Shown here: piece after piece, positions 1 to 9,200 of the stretch
How positions within the stretch are numbered: the stretch's first letter is position 1
Layout of the letters: each line of letters begins with the position of its first letter
Assembly (NCBI GenBank): GCA_029060755.1
Contig: JAIDTI010000014.1
Location: forward strand, 1-51,566
Length of the DNA: 51,566 nucleotides
From: Ruminococcus sp.
Lineage (GTDB): Bacteria; Bacillota; Clostridia; Oscillospirales; Ruminococcaceae
Direction of reading: 5' to 3'
Translations under genes and position numbers: made by a program
Notes under the pieces: model-generated
What the model saw: the letters and a program-made list of their open reading frames with translations, nothing else
Told to the model about the DNA's origin: nothing
Databases searched by the model: none

Positions 1-19
1 TGAGTCTGTGGTTATTCTC

Positions 20-28
20 ATTATAACA
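20..28 (-). promoter_or_regulatory. possible extended -10 promoter element for a gene left of the window
   Basis: On the minus strand the sequence TGTTATAAT lies 57 bases after the stop of the penicillin-binding protein gene. It is a perfect extended -10 element but has no recognisable -35 box. It could drive the next minus-strand gene, which is outside the window. This is weak evidence in AT-rich DNA. Bases 1-84 hold no gene that I can support. Confidence 0.3.
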
Positions 29-84
29 GATTTCGGCGGTTTTTTCTATATTTTTTTCATCGAACTCACGTTAAAAATAACAAA

Positions 85-1449
85 TCAACTGCAAAGGCTG
101 TTCAGCATGGTTGTAACGATATTTTCAGCAACGGCGGGTGTACTGTACTTATTTTCAAGCAGAACACAAAAAGCTATCGGATTATTCGGGTCATCAACAA
201 ATCCCACAAGAAGTGCATTTTCCTCCGCACCGTCTTTAACTTGTGCCGTACCGCTTTTTATACCGATTGTATAGTTCGGGATTGACCATGTGTAATGATT
301 TTCGGCGTTTGTCATGAGAATCTGCTTGACTGTTGATGCCGTTTCAGGCGTGAACACCTGTTCGCTGTATGATGTGCTTGCAACCTGTGTAACCTCTCCG
401 TATACATCAGTTACTTTTGATATGAGATGTGGCATTGTCATCTTGCCTGTACCGTTTGCTATGGCACTCTGCCACATCATCAACTGCATAGGACTTGCAA
501 GCGTTTCACTTTGTCCGATACAGCTCCATTGCGTATTGAAGTCATCTGAATCAACCAGCTTTGCAGATGCTTTTTCGCACTCTATGCCGTCTATTTCAAA
601 AGTTTCCGTTTCTTTTGTGATTTTGTCGTCACTCACTGCATAGCCTAATTTTTCGTACATCTGTTTCACTTTGCTAAGTGGCATATCAGCATCTTCAACA
701 AGCTGTGCAAAAAACGGATTGCAACTGTTTTCTACTGCCTGTTGAATATTCTGTTCGCCGTGACCGTATGCGTTATGACAATCTATAACCTTGCCTGAAT
801 TGTTGGTGTAATGACCCGAACAGCTGAACGACTTCGCAAAAAGTCTGTCCGCACCCATGATTTCAAGTGCCGTTATGACTGTTGATACTTTCTGTGTTGA
901 ACCTGGTACAGTTCCATAGAGTGTCTTTGATATGAGCGTACCCGATTCCATATTCTCTATATCCGCATAGCCTTTTGTAGGGTCAAGCGACGGCAGACTT
1001 GTACACACAAGAAGTTCACCGTTTTTGTAGTTATACGCAACAGCGCACCCCTTTGCACCCATATAAGCATCATATACAGCACGATTTGCTTCGTGATTGA
1101 GCGTAGTGTGTATTGAAGCCTTTCCGCCCTCTTTGATGAGACCTGCCGAAAAGCTGTAGTTATTGAGTTTATCAGCATTTTTCGCAACAAGTGTATTAGT
1201 CATCTGTCCATTGTCGTCGCCTATGAGATTACCGACATCAATAAAAAAGTTGTCGGGATATTTCTTGCCAGAGCCGTCAAAAAGTACACCGCCTTTTCTG
1301 TCGTATACCATGCCTAACTCATAATTTGACGAATGTGTCATATAAAAAGGGGCGTTCTTGTCTATTTTCAGCACAAGTGCAACCATTCCTGCAATAAAAA
1401 CAAGCAGAAAAAGAGTTATTACGTATTGACAGCGTTTAATGCTTTTCAT
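85..1449 (-). CDS. class B penicillin-binding protein (D,D-transpeptidase)
   Basis: A membrane-anchored transpeptidase that crosslinks peptidoglycan outside the cell. It has one N-terminal membrane segment (about residues 6-28) and a C-terminal transpeptidase domain with all three active-site motifs: STQK with the nucleophilic serine near residue 185, SCN near 242, and KSGTAQ near 398. At 454 residues it is short for the family and lacks a large N-terminal pedestal domain, like mycobacterial PbpA. The start at 1449 is chosen because AAAGGA lies just upstream; the longer frame to 1539 runs deep into rodA. It overlaps the end of rodA by 14 bases and is the last gene of FHA-rodA-PBP. The RodA glycosyltransferase and this transpeptidase would act as a pair in wall elongation or division. 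The motifs are seen; the pairing is inferred from gene order. Confidence 0.93.
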   Translation of the reverse strand: MKSIKRCQYVITLFLLVFIAGMVALVLKIDKNAPFYMTHSSNYELGMVYDRKGGVLFDGSGKKYPDNFFIDVGNLIGDDNGQMTNTLVAKNADKLNNYSFSAGLIKEGGKASIHTTLNHEANRAVYDAYMGAKGCAVAYNYKNGELLVCTSLPSLDPTKGYADIENMESGTLISKTLYGTVPGSTQKVSTVITALEIMGADRLFAKSFSCSGHYTNNSGKVIDCHNAYGHGEQNIQQAVENSCNPFFAQLVEDADMPLSKVKQMYEKLGYAVSDDKITKETETFEIDGIECEKASAKLVDSDDFNTQWSCIGQSETLASPMQLMMWQSAIANGTGKMTMPHLISKVTDVYGEVTQVASTSYSEQVFTPETASTVKQILMTNAENHYTWSIPNYTIGIKSGTAQVKDGAEENALLVGFVDDPNNPIAFCVLLENKYSTPAVAENIVTTMLNSLCS

Positions 1450-2743
1450 TGTTAAATATCCTTTCAAGTATACTATTCTTTTTTCTGCGGATTTCTGCAC
1501 CCTTATGGTTGGTAAATTCAGGGGACTGTGATGCAACAATCATTCCAATCATAAGACCGCTTGCAACCATAGATGAGCCACCGGCTGAAATAAATGGCAG
1601 TGTTACGCCTGTAAATGGTATCATGTTGCAAGAGCCGAAAATATTCAGTGCCATCTGAATGGTGAAAGCTCCGCATACTCCCGCACACACTGTGCCGTGA
1701 TAGTAGGAGCGTGGCGGATTTATCAATGGCATTGCTATCATTATGAGAATCATAAGAACAGTCATAACCGCATAGAGAAGCCCCCACTCCTCACATATTG
1801 TCGCAAAAACTATGTCGCTTTCGTATGCAAATACATTGCAGAGCCAGCCGTTTCCTGCTCCTTTGCCGAACCAGCCACCCTCCGCTATTCCGATAAGTGC
1901 TTTAGTCTGCTGGTAGCCGTTTACATCAGGATTATTCCATATATCCGCAAAAATACGCTCCTTTACATAAGGCGGTGCAACAATTACAGCGATAATTCCT
2001 AAAACAGCAACGCATGAACAGGCTATTACTATTGTCCTGCGTGAAAATTTCGCTTTCGGATAGCATATTCTTAAAAGAAAACCTGATGCATAGATTGCCA
2101 TGAATGTCGGTATACTTCCTAAATCCCTGCACCACCACTGAAAAAGTATCACAACAGCAAAAGTCAGGAATACTCTTATATTTTCCTCTACTATATAGAA
2201 GTTGAATATCTTGATTTTATCCTGCTGTGTGACTACTGCCGTACCGCACACAAGCACAAGAAGCGGTTTTATAAATTCCGACGGCTGAATTGAGATAAAG
2301 CCTAAATCAATCCACATACTGCGCTCACCAGTAAAAAGCAGAATTATAACAAGAAGTGCAAAGATTCCTGCATATAAAAATGTAAACTGCATCTGAATCC
2401 AGTTATAATTTTTGCAAAGCAGATAACCGCATTGACAAGCCACAAGTGCCGATATACAGGTTATCATGTGCTTTATGTCAAGCTTAATCTCCCCGAAACA
2501 CGACTGAAATATCAGGCTCATGTTGAGTATAAGGATAAGCATGAAGTTTACAGCATATGTTTTCTGCTTGAAACGTGGCATTATGATAAAGTAGGCTATA
2601 TCAATAACTCCGACCGCAAAAGCAAGTGTGAACGGAGCGTTCGGATTATCGTAATTTCCGTTGATAAAAACATTATACATCATAGCACCATGTGCAATAA
2701 GTACAAATATACACGACATAAAGTAAGATATTTTATTTGTCAT
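1436..2743 (-). CDS. RodA/FtsW/SpoVE-family peptidoglycan glycosyltransferase
   Basis: A polytopic membrane protein of 435 residues with about ten hydrophobic segments. It matches the SEDS family that polymerises lipid II. Family signatures are visible: an IDLGFISIQPSEFIKP-type segment in the first half, a GxGxGNGW region, and the C-terminal TGVTLPFISAGGSSM block. The start at 2743 is preferred because AAGGAGA lies seven bases upstream; the longer frame adds 14 residues inside the FHA gene. It overlaps the FHA gene by 11 bases and the PBP gene by 14, so the three are probably translationally coupled. RodA and FtsW cannot be told apart from the sequence alone, so no symbol is given. Confidence 0.93.
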   Translation of the reverse strand: MTNKISYFMSCIFVLIAHGAMMYNVFINGNYDNPNAPFTLAFAVGVIDIAYFIIMPRFKQKTYAVNFMLILILNMSLIFQSCFGEIKLDIKHMITCISALVACQCGYLLCKNYNWIQMQFTFLYAGIFALLVIILLFTGERSMWIDLGFISIQPSEFIKPLLVLVCGTAVVTQQDKIKIFNFYIVEENIRVFLTFAVVILFQWWCRDLGSIPTFMAIYASGFLLRICYPKAKFSRRTIVIACSCVAVLGIIAVIVAPPYVKERIFADIWNNPDVNGYQQTKALIGIAEGGWFGKGAGNGWLCNVFAYESDIVFATICEEWGLLYAVMTVLMILIMIAMPLINPPRSYYHGTVCAGVCGAFTIQMALNIFGSCNMIPFTGVTLPFISAGGSSMVASGLMIGMIVASQSPEFTNHKGAEIRRKKNSILERIFNNEKH

Positions 2744-3146
2744 TCTGTTGTCTCCTTTTCCTGAAAATAAGTTGTCTGTTGCCAATCTGAATTATGTCAT
2801 TATTATGCAGTTGTGCGAATTTCAGGGGTACACCGTTTATATACATACCCGATTTTGATTCAAGGTCTGTTATAAACCACTTCTTGTCGCTTATGTTAAG
2901 TATGACGTGATAGCGTGATACGGACATATCCTGCACACGTATATCGGCAGAAGCATGACGACCGATAAGCACCTCATCACATTCAAGCGGATAGACTTTT
3001 TCGCCGTCAACAATTTCTGAATCATAAGATAACTTTTTCCAGCGTTTATCCCCCGACCTTTTTTCTACATACGCCACAATCATAAGCACCAACGCACACA
3101 CATCAAGCGCACCTGCTGTAATCGCACAAATAATCAGCTCATTCAT
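2733..3146 (-). CDS. membrane-anchored FHA-domain protein
   Basis: A 137-residue protein with one N-terminal membrane segment (about residues 3-25) and a cytoplasmic FHA domain (about residues 55-132). The FHA core is visible as LIGRHASADI, SVSRYHV and SKSGMYINGVPL. FHA domains bind phosphothreonine. In actinobacteria, FHA proteins sit beside rodA and pbpA and carry signals from Ser/Thr kinases to wall synthesis. The same order, FHA-rodA-PBP, is seen here, and a Ser/Thr kinase is encoded about 15 kb away at 17893-19599. That this kinase is the partner is only an inference. It is the first gene of its operon and is preceded by two strong promoters. Confidence 0.88.
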   Translation of the reverse strand: MNELIICAITAGALDVCALVLMIVAYVEKRSGDKRWKKLSYDSEIVDGEKVYPLECDEVLIGRHASADIRVQDMSVSRYHVILNISDKKWFITDLESKSGMYINGVPLKFAQLHNNDIIQIGNRQLIFRKRRQQNDK

Positions 3147-3181
3147 AGTTTTTTTACTCCTTTTCTGTCTGTCAGGATTAT

Positions 3182-3210
3182 ATTATATCATGTATTTCCA
3201 ATCAAATCAA
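3182..3210 (-). promoter_or_regulatory. SigA-type promoter, proximal, for FHA-rodA-PBP
   Basis: TTGATT, 17 bases, TATAAT on the minus strand, about 35 bases before the FHA start codon. A second overlapping copy of both boxes, shifted by five bases (TATAAT at 3177-3182, TTGATT at 3200-3205), also has a 17-base spacer. Confidence 0.65.
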
Positions 3211-3237
3211 GTATTTCCGACAAGAAATTTTGTAATA

Positions 3238-3266
3238 ATTATAACATTTATCAGAAAATTTGTCAA
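3238..3266 (-). promoter_or_regulatory. SigA-type promoter, distal, for FHA-rodA-PBP
   Basis: A perfect consensus promoter, TTGACA-N17-TATAAT, on the minus strand about 90 bases before the FHA start. Its -35 box starts directly after the T-tract of the terminator of the preceding gene. Confidence 0.8.
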
Positions 3267-3267
3267 C

Positions 3268-3300
3268 AAAAAATCTCCCATAGCTTCTGCCACGGGAGAT
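3268..3300 (-). terminator. rho-independent terminator after the large lipoprotein gene
   Basis: Seven-base stem ATCTCCC/GGGAGAT with a 14-base loop, followed on the minus strand by six T. It lies eight bases after the stop of the gene at 3308-5395 and ends the T7SS-type locus. Confidence 0.85.
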
Positions 3301-3307
3301 TGATTTA

Positions 3308-5395
3308 TTATGCTGATAGTATTTCGTAATAGTCGTCACTCTGAACTGCATTATTTACCAATGCGCTTTCTTTTGCGTATACAGCACATGAGAACTTGTA
3401 TTTACCGTCTGATGTAGATGCTGTTACGATTACTGAACCGCCTGCAATAGCTGTTATAGTGCCGTCTGAACTTACTGTAACTTTTGAGGAATCAGCTGAC
3501 TCCCATACAACATCACTTGCGGAATATCCCGATGGGAGCGACTTTATACCGATTTGAGCAGACGAACCAACGTCCAATGAAACATACGACTGATTAAGTG
3601 CGAACACACCAACAGGAACAGTTGCTGTTGTCGGTGGCTCTGTTGTTGTAACTTCTCCTGCTGTACAGTGGTCAACACGTTTAAAGTTTTCAAGGTGTCC
3701 CTTAACTTTAACCGGACTTGATTCTTTATCAAGGTCAACAAGTGTTATAGAGGCATCAACTTTCATTGCTTTCGTTACCTTTTCAAAAAGTACAAGCTTG
3801 ACTTCAATTTTCAAGTACAGCGTTGTATCTATACATAGCAGATTCTTCTTTTCGGGACTTTCATCAAGATGTATCTTTACTTCTGCTGAGAGTGTAGGAC
3901 CAACTGTAAGCTGTATGCTGAAGAGGTCAACTTCTCCGACAAGATAGTCAAGACTGAGTGCAAGTTTAAGTTTAATATAGATTCCTGCTTCACCAGTCAA
4001 TGCAATATCCGCACTATGGTTTGTTTCATTTATCGCACGGAAACTTGAACCCTTTATCTCAAATCCCTTTGTATTTTCTGTAGTGACTTTAACTGAAATC
4101 TTTCCGCTTGCTTCGAGCGTGAGACTAACTTTGAGATTTATGGAAATTCCAGGGCATATGTATACTGACAGTTTACCAATATCAATTAATGGTTTGGAGA
4201 ATGATTCGTCCTTGTCAATAACACTGTCACTTCCGTCGCCAACAAGTTCTTTTTCTCCCTCAATGCCATATTCAAGACCAACTTCCGTTGAATAGTCAAC
4301 AGCCATGTAAATTCTGTTTATCTGCAAACCCTTGAATAAGCCATAACTCCAGTCAACATCAGTGTTAAGTGCAATATCTTTCAGAGATGCCGAAACTTTC
4401 ATCTTTTTGTTATTGCCTCTATCAAGTTCAACTGAAAAATCAATTGACTGAAATGGAGCATTAGCGAGCTTTTCGATACTGTCATTATAAGTCATGCGTC
4501 CGAGCTGAGTGATTTTTGCATTGTCATGGGTCGGATTATAGCCAACAGGTGTAAGCTGAACATCATTACTTGCCGGTTCAAATGAACTGTAGTCAGGTGA
4601 AAACTGTCCTTGTACATCAACTTTCTGATATACTTCCTCCATTGATGCAGGTACGCTTTTTACAGTTGCTGTGCCGTCTGCATGGTCGATAACTGCTATA
4701 ACCTTGTATGCACCGCCGTTGCCGCCTGCCGTTTCTTTCGGGAGAATGAAAACAGAATCTTTTTCAAGTCCCTGAGTATATTCGGACGGCATTGTAATAT
4801 CCTGGTCTGAAATCTGAATATCTTCGGCATTTATCGTCTCCGAAAAATTGCTTACATTGTCCGCAAGCTGTAAATCGATATGCTCATCAAAAGTCTGATG
4901 ACTCCATGAACTTTGAGCCGTGCTAAGTGAAGCAAGTGCCTGATTCGGGTCGGACAGAACAGCATCAGGACTGCTTATTACACCATGTTCAATAGCCGAC
5001 TGTATGATTTCTTCGTCCGTTGAATTTTCGTCGGCAAAACCTGATGCCCTCATAAGTGTTGACGCTACAAACTTATCATCAACAGGGGCATCTAAATCAA
5101 TGACATCATCTTCTCCGATTACGCCCCATTCCTTAGCAGAATCAATTTCACCGTTTTCAGCATTTTCATCAACCTGCATACCGAAAGCATCGTTCACCAT
5201 AGCAAGCCATTCGCCATTGGTGATTACGCCGTCATCTGTCGGCGATACATTGTTTTCAGCATCTGCAACAACATTCTGTGCCGTCTGACTGCTCCCGTTA
5301 AAAAACTCCTCTGCACTGCAACCAGAAAAAACAGTTGCAACAGATGCAAGCACTGCAATGCTGGTTATTGCTGATACTATGCGCTTTATTATCAT
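3308..5395 (-). CDS. large secreted lipoprotein with SLH-like N-terminal region and C-terminal Big_2 Ig domain
   Basis: A 695-residue predicted lipoprotein. The signal peptide ends in the lipobox FSGC (cysteine near residue 26). The start at 5395 is chosen because AAGGTGG lies six bases upstream; an earlier ATG at 5425 has no such site. Residues about 55-150 resemble a pair of S-layer-homology-like repeats. With the following ILPK...GGAYK segment they form a region clearly paralogous to the lipoprotein at 21896-22747. The middle (about 290-600) is beta-rich and unassigned. Residues about 605-680 look like a Big_2 immunoglobulin-like domain (VSLDVGSS, SLPSGYSASDVVW, ITAIAGGSVIVTA). It follows the two WXG100 genes after 95 bases and ends in a strong terminator. 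It may be a surface component or a T7SS-associated product; its function is unknown. Confidence 0.85.
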   Translation of the reverse strand: MIIKRIVSAITSIAVLASVATVFSGCSAEEFFNGSSQTAQNVVADAENNVSPTDDGVITNGEWLAMVNDAFGMQVDENAENGEIDSAKEWGVIGEDDVIDLDAPVDDKFVASTLMRASGFADENSTDEEIIQSAIEHGVISSPDAVLSDPNQALASLSTAQSSWSHQTFDEHIDLQLADNVSNFSETINAEDIQISDQDITMPSEYTQGLEKDSVFILPKETAGGNGGAYKVIAVIDHADGTATVKSVPASMEEVYQKVDVQGQFSPDYSSFEPASNDVQLTPVGYNPTHDNAKITQLGRMTYNDSIEKLANAPFQSIDFSVELDRGNNKKMKVSASLKDIALNTDVDWSYGLFKGLQINRIYMAVDYSTEVGLEYGIEGEKELVGDGSDSVIDKDESFSKPLIDIGKLSVYICPGISINLKVSLTLEASGKISVKVTTENTKGFEIKGSSFRAINETNHSADIALTGEAGIYIKLKLALSLDYLVGEVDLFSIQLTVGPTLSAEVKIHLDESPEKKNLLCIDTTLYLKIEVKLVLFEKVTKAMKVDASITLVDLDKESSPVKVKGHLENFKRVDHCTAGEVTTTEPPTTATVPVGVFALNQSYVSLDVGSSAQIGIKSLPSGYSASDVVWESADSSKVTVSSDGTITAIAGGSVIVTASTSDGKYKFSCAVYAKESALVNNAVQSDDYYEILSA

Positions 5396-5436
5396 CTTAA
5401 ACCACCTTATATTCAATTTTTCCATACATACAAATA

Positions 5437-5470
5437 CTCGCCTTTCCCGAAAAAATCAAAGAAAAGCGAG
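5437..5470 (-). other. RNA hairpin between WXG100 gene and lipoprotein gene
   Basis: A CTCGC/GCGAG stem, extended by about five weaker pairs, lies in the 95-base gap after the second WXG100 stop. It is not followed by a T-tract, so it is unlikely to be a simple terminator. An mRNA processing or stability role is possible. Confidence 0.3.
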
Positions 5471-5490
5471 AATCCGAAAAATTTTTTGTC

Positions 5491-5796
5491 TTATTTCTGA
5501 ATAGCGTTTACATTATTCTGAACAGCAACATCAGTTGATTCAGCAGGTTCAGCAACACCTTGTCTGAGGAATGTAGCCTTGTTTTTGAGATACTGACTGA
5601 AATTTTCAAGTATTATCTTGTGGTCTGTATTAAATTTCTCTCTGAAATCAGTACCACTCTGTGCCTTATAGATTGCTTCTGTGCTTGCGATTTTTGCATC
5701 AAGGTCAGCAAGAACAGTTTCAATCTGTGTTGCATTTGTTTCCATACGTGTTGCGCCGTTTCTGATTTCTTCAGGATTAACAAAAATAGATGCCAT
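5491..5796 (-). CDS. WXG100-family T7SS protein (variant without Trp)
   Basis: A 101-residue helical-hairpin protein of WXG100 size. The central turn reads YKAQSG (residues 43-48), where the usual W-x-G has lost its tryptophan but kept the glycine. The rest is two amphipathic helices, as in EsxA/EsxB. It starts 14 bases after the first WXG100 gene with a strong AAGGAGG site, so the two are co-expressed and could form a heterodimer. WXG100 proteins are substrates of, and structural cofactors for, EssC-type ATPases, which fits the essC-like gene just upstream. No obvious YxxxD/E tail was found. Confidence 0.88.
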   Translation of the reverse strand: MASIFVNPEEIRNGATRMETNATQIETVLADLDAKIASTEAIYKAQSGTDFREKFNTDHKIILENFSQYLKNKATFLRQGVAEPAESTDVAVQNNVNAIQK

Positions 5797-5810
5797 GATA
5801 AAAAACCTCC

Positions 5811-6125
5811 TTAACGTACATTTCCGCCCTGAGTAGCCTGTATTTTAGATTCTTCTACACGCTGTTCATGAGCCTTTACAGCCTGGTCAAGTACTGTTGC
5901 ATATTCTTCCATAATTGTCTTGAATGTTTCATATGCCTGTTTCTGTTCTGATACATGAGCTTTAAAAGCATCATAGTCTGCACCTTTCCATGCTGATGAA
6001 AGTTCGCCCTCTACATAGTTGAAAAAGTCTGAATATTCCTTATAGAAATCATCTGCAAGACCTTTAATCTGGAGCGCAGTGTTAGCAACTGCCTCTGTGT
6101 CACTGATGTCAATAATGTTTGCCAT
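5811..6125 (-). CDS. WXG100-family T7SS protein (EsxA-like)
   Basis: A 104-residue protein with the hallmark WKG (W46, G48) between two predicted amphipathic helices, the fold of ESAT-6/EsxA. It is the first gene of a short unit behind its own near-consensus promoter and an AGGAGG ribosome site. This would give more product than the large ATPase gene before it, as expected for a secreted substrate. The WXG100 protein at 5491-5796 follows after 14 bases. No clear C-terminal YxxxD/E secretion signal is seen; the pair may carry it jointly or use another signal. Confidence 0.93.
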   Translation of the reverse strand: MANIIDISDTEAVANTALQIKGLADDFYKEYSDFFNYVEGELSSAWKGADYDAFKAHVSEQKQAYETFKTIMEEYATVLDQAVKAHEQRVEESKIQATQGGNVR

Positions 6126-6199
6126 TTGAAAACCTCCTGAAAATATTATTTTTGTGAACTGCTGATTATATGCGCCCGACAGTTCTACTGTACAATCGT

Positions 6200-6228
6200 A
6201 TTATATCATAAAAATTGCCTTTTGTCAA
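6200..6228 (-). promoter_or_regulatory. strong SigA-type promoter for the WXG100 genes
   Basis: TTGACA-N17-TATAAT, a perfect consensus on the minus strand between essC and the WXG100 genes. The resulting leader of about 70 bases includes a possible GAACTG/CAGTTC hairpin. It separates expression of the small secreted proteins from the machinery genes. Confidence 0.82.
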
Positions 6229-6272
6229 GAGATTTTTTATATATTTTTAAAAAATTATTATTTTGTTAAATA

Positions 6273-9200
6273 TCAATTATTAAGTATGGTAAAGCGTTTT
6301 CCTGCTTTTCTGTTCTGGATAATAACAGCCTCATCTTCCATCATGACAGGAATATTGTTTTCAATCTTAAATAAGCCCGATTTTTCAAGTCCTCTGCCAA
6401 TCCAGATACCCGACGCATCAAACCAGTCTCTATGATTTTCAACGTCGATACTTTCAAAGTCTATTTTATCCTTGTCAATATCCTTTACAATATGGAAATA
6501 CGCTCCCTTTTCTGCGTGCATCTTTTTCGGCGTATCAAGGATTATATAGTGAATATGTATTTCGGGGAGTTGTGTTATAGCCTGCTTCAGACAGGTGAAA
6601 ACGGAATTTGTCTCATCATTGATAACATTTCCCTCAAACGAATTTACAATCACATACATATGCGAAAGCTCCACGCCCTGCTTTATTACCCATGTTCCGT
6701 CCGACTGCTTTTCAAGCTGATGATAACGGTCAACATACATATTGCTGAAATTCCTGCTCCATTCAATAAGCTGTTCGGGCGTTGAGATATAGGTATAGCG
6801 TGAGTTTTCGTGTTCTATATCGCCTGAACTGTCAAGCAGATGTACAGAAATGCTGTCGTCACGGGAAAGAGCCTCTGCAAGATACGCTGAAAATCTTGTG
6901 AGCTTTGTTTCGCTTTCAGCTGAAATAAATGTTATGTACTTGTCACTGAAATCATAGTAAACAACGTCACTTCCGTATGCACCCAACGGCAGACAGCTGT
7001 AATCCAGCTTATCTTCAAGAATATTTTCAACAGATATTCTGATATTCTTATAAGACGGTGCATAAACGTCATTACAGTTCTCAATCGCATTTTTACAGAG
7101 TTCAGCAATTTCCTTTGCATCATCTCCGAAAACTGTTTCGTTTTCGTCATCTTCAATAATATCATCAACATCAAAAATTTCTGCAATCTGAAATTTATAT
7201 GTGATATTCTTCTCCTTTACAATGCCGCTTCCCTTACATTCCGATGGTGTGATTCTGTCTGTTCTGCCTAATATGCTTATGTAGTCGTTCGTATCATTCA
7301 TTTTAAGCATGAAAATCTGCTGAATATATTGTTTGAGATTGAAATTTGTACTTATTGTAGACGTTCCGATAACAATAAATATTCCTCTCTTTACACCCTC
7401 TCTTGCGATATACGTCAATGCTGAAATATCATCAGAGAATTTCTCTTTGAACTCCGTATAATTGTTGAGAATAAGCACAATATTCGGGAGTTTCTGTCCG
7501 TTGCTTCTGCAATATTTTTCATATTCGCCGTTATACTCTGCAAAAAGACTTGTCCTTCTTACAACTTCATCTTTTATGGAATATATTATCTTACGCACGT
7601 TCTCTGAATCGTCAATAGTTATAACGTCACCGACATGAGGGGCTTTTTCAAATGTTGTTTTAAGAAATCCTGCATCAAAATCAAGCACATATATATTAAC
7701 CTGTTCGGACGTATAAGCATATATAAGAGAGTATATGAGAGTGATAAAAAACATATCAAGTCCGCTTCCTGTTGCACCATAAACAATAACATTTCCTTTT
7801 TTTGAGAATGATATATTCATTATTTTCTGTTCACGTTCGTAGAGGTCGTCACGCTTGCCTATTATCGGTTCAAGCGGTACAAAATCGCTGTAACTATGCT
7901 TTTTCTGCTCCTCATAAAGCTGTCGCAGTGAGATATGTGCAGGCAGTGCATCAAGCCATAGAGGTCGCATTTCAATATCCTTTGCAATATCAATGAGATA
8001 CTCTCTTACAGCTACAAGTTGCGAAATGTGTTTCTGCTGATTTTCACTGCTGTTGATTTTCGGTACTGCTTTCTTGCTTTTTGTATAGAGAACAGTTCCG
8101 GTATTGCTGATTACTTCCAGTGCTTCAACGTCATTTCTGACAAATTCGTCCGATTCAACGTAATCAGCACCGCACCATGCCGATTGTCCCATACTGAACA
8201 CTTCATTATATCCAACCTGAAAATAGAAACGTCCTGTTGTGGATATTTCAGCAGCATCAGGTCGCCTTATTACTGCTTTACTGTCTGTACCGTCCTGAAC
8301 TTTAAGACATATCTTGAAACGACTGTTGCTCCATATTTCAGGACCTACCGCATTATCGGGCTTCTGCGTTGCAAGAATAAGATGCACTCCCAAACTTCGC
8401 CCGATACGTGCAGAACGTATAAGCAGTTTCATAAAGTCATCACGGTCGCTTTTCAGCTCCGAAAACTCATCACACACAATAAAAAGATGCGGAAGTGCAT
8501 CTATATCCATGCCCTCACGTCTCAACTCCTGATACCTGTAAATATCCATAGTTCCCTCATTGGACATCTTGCGTGCTGTCTTGAAAAGCTTCTGTCGTCT
8601 TTTCAGCTCCGTATCAATTGATATGCACGCTCTCTCAATTATTGAGCCGTCAAGGTTTGTAACCGTTCCTAAAACGTGCGGAAGTTTGCACTTTATCTCA
8701 CGCTTTTTTCCGTTTTCAGTTACTTCTTTTACATAATTAAATGCGTCAGCAAGTCCACCGCCCTTGTAATCGACAATAACAAAAGCAACTTCTTCGGGAC
8801 TGTAATTTACAGCAAGCGACAGAATTATTGTTATGATAGTCTCACTCTTGCCCGAACCTGTTGTACCTGCCATGAGACCGTGCGGACCGTGGAATTTTTC
8901 GTGCATATCGATAAAGAACGTATCACCCGAAGGCTCAACGCCGATTTCAGTTTTAAGCGATTTTATGGGATTATTCTCTGCCCATCTTGTAAGGCAGTTA
9001 AGATGCTCCACCTTTGAAACCTTGAACATCTCAAGAAATGTAAGCATTTTCGGTAACTGATATTTTTCTGTCGATATATCAAGCTTTATATTTGATATAG
9101 CACTGATATATCTGTCAAATTCATGCTCATATTTTTTGAGGTCAAAAGGCACAAACTCCGAAACAACATTATTGTCACGGTCGTATATTTTTGACTGATT

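Noticed and set aside
8019-8621. A 200-codon plus-strand frame opposite essC.
   Set aside because: Antisense shadow of the EssC coding frame, with no ribosome site or recognisable domain.
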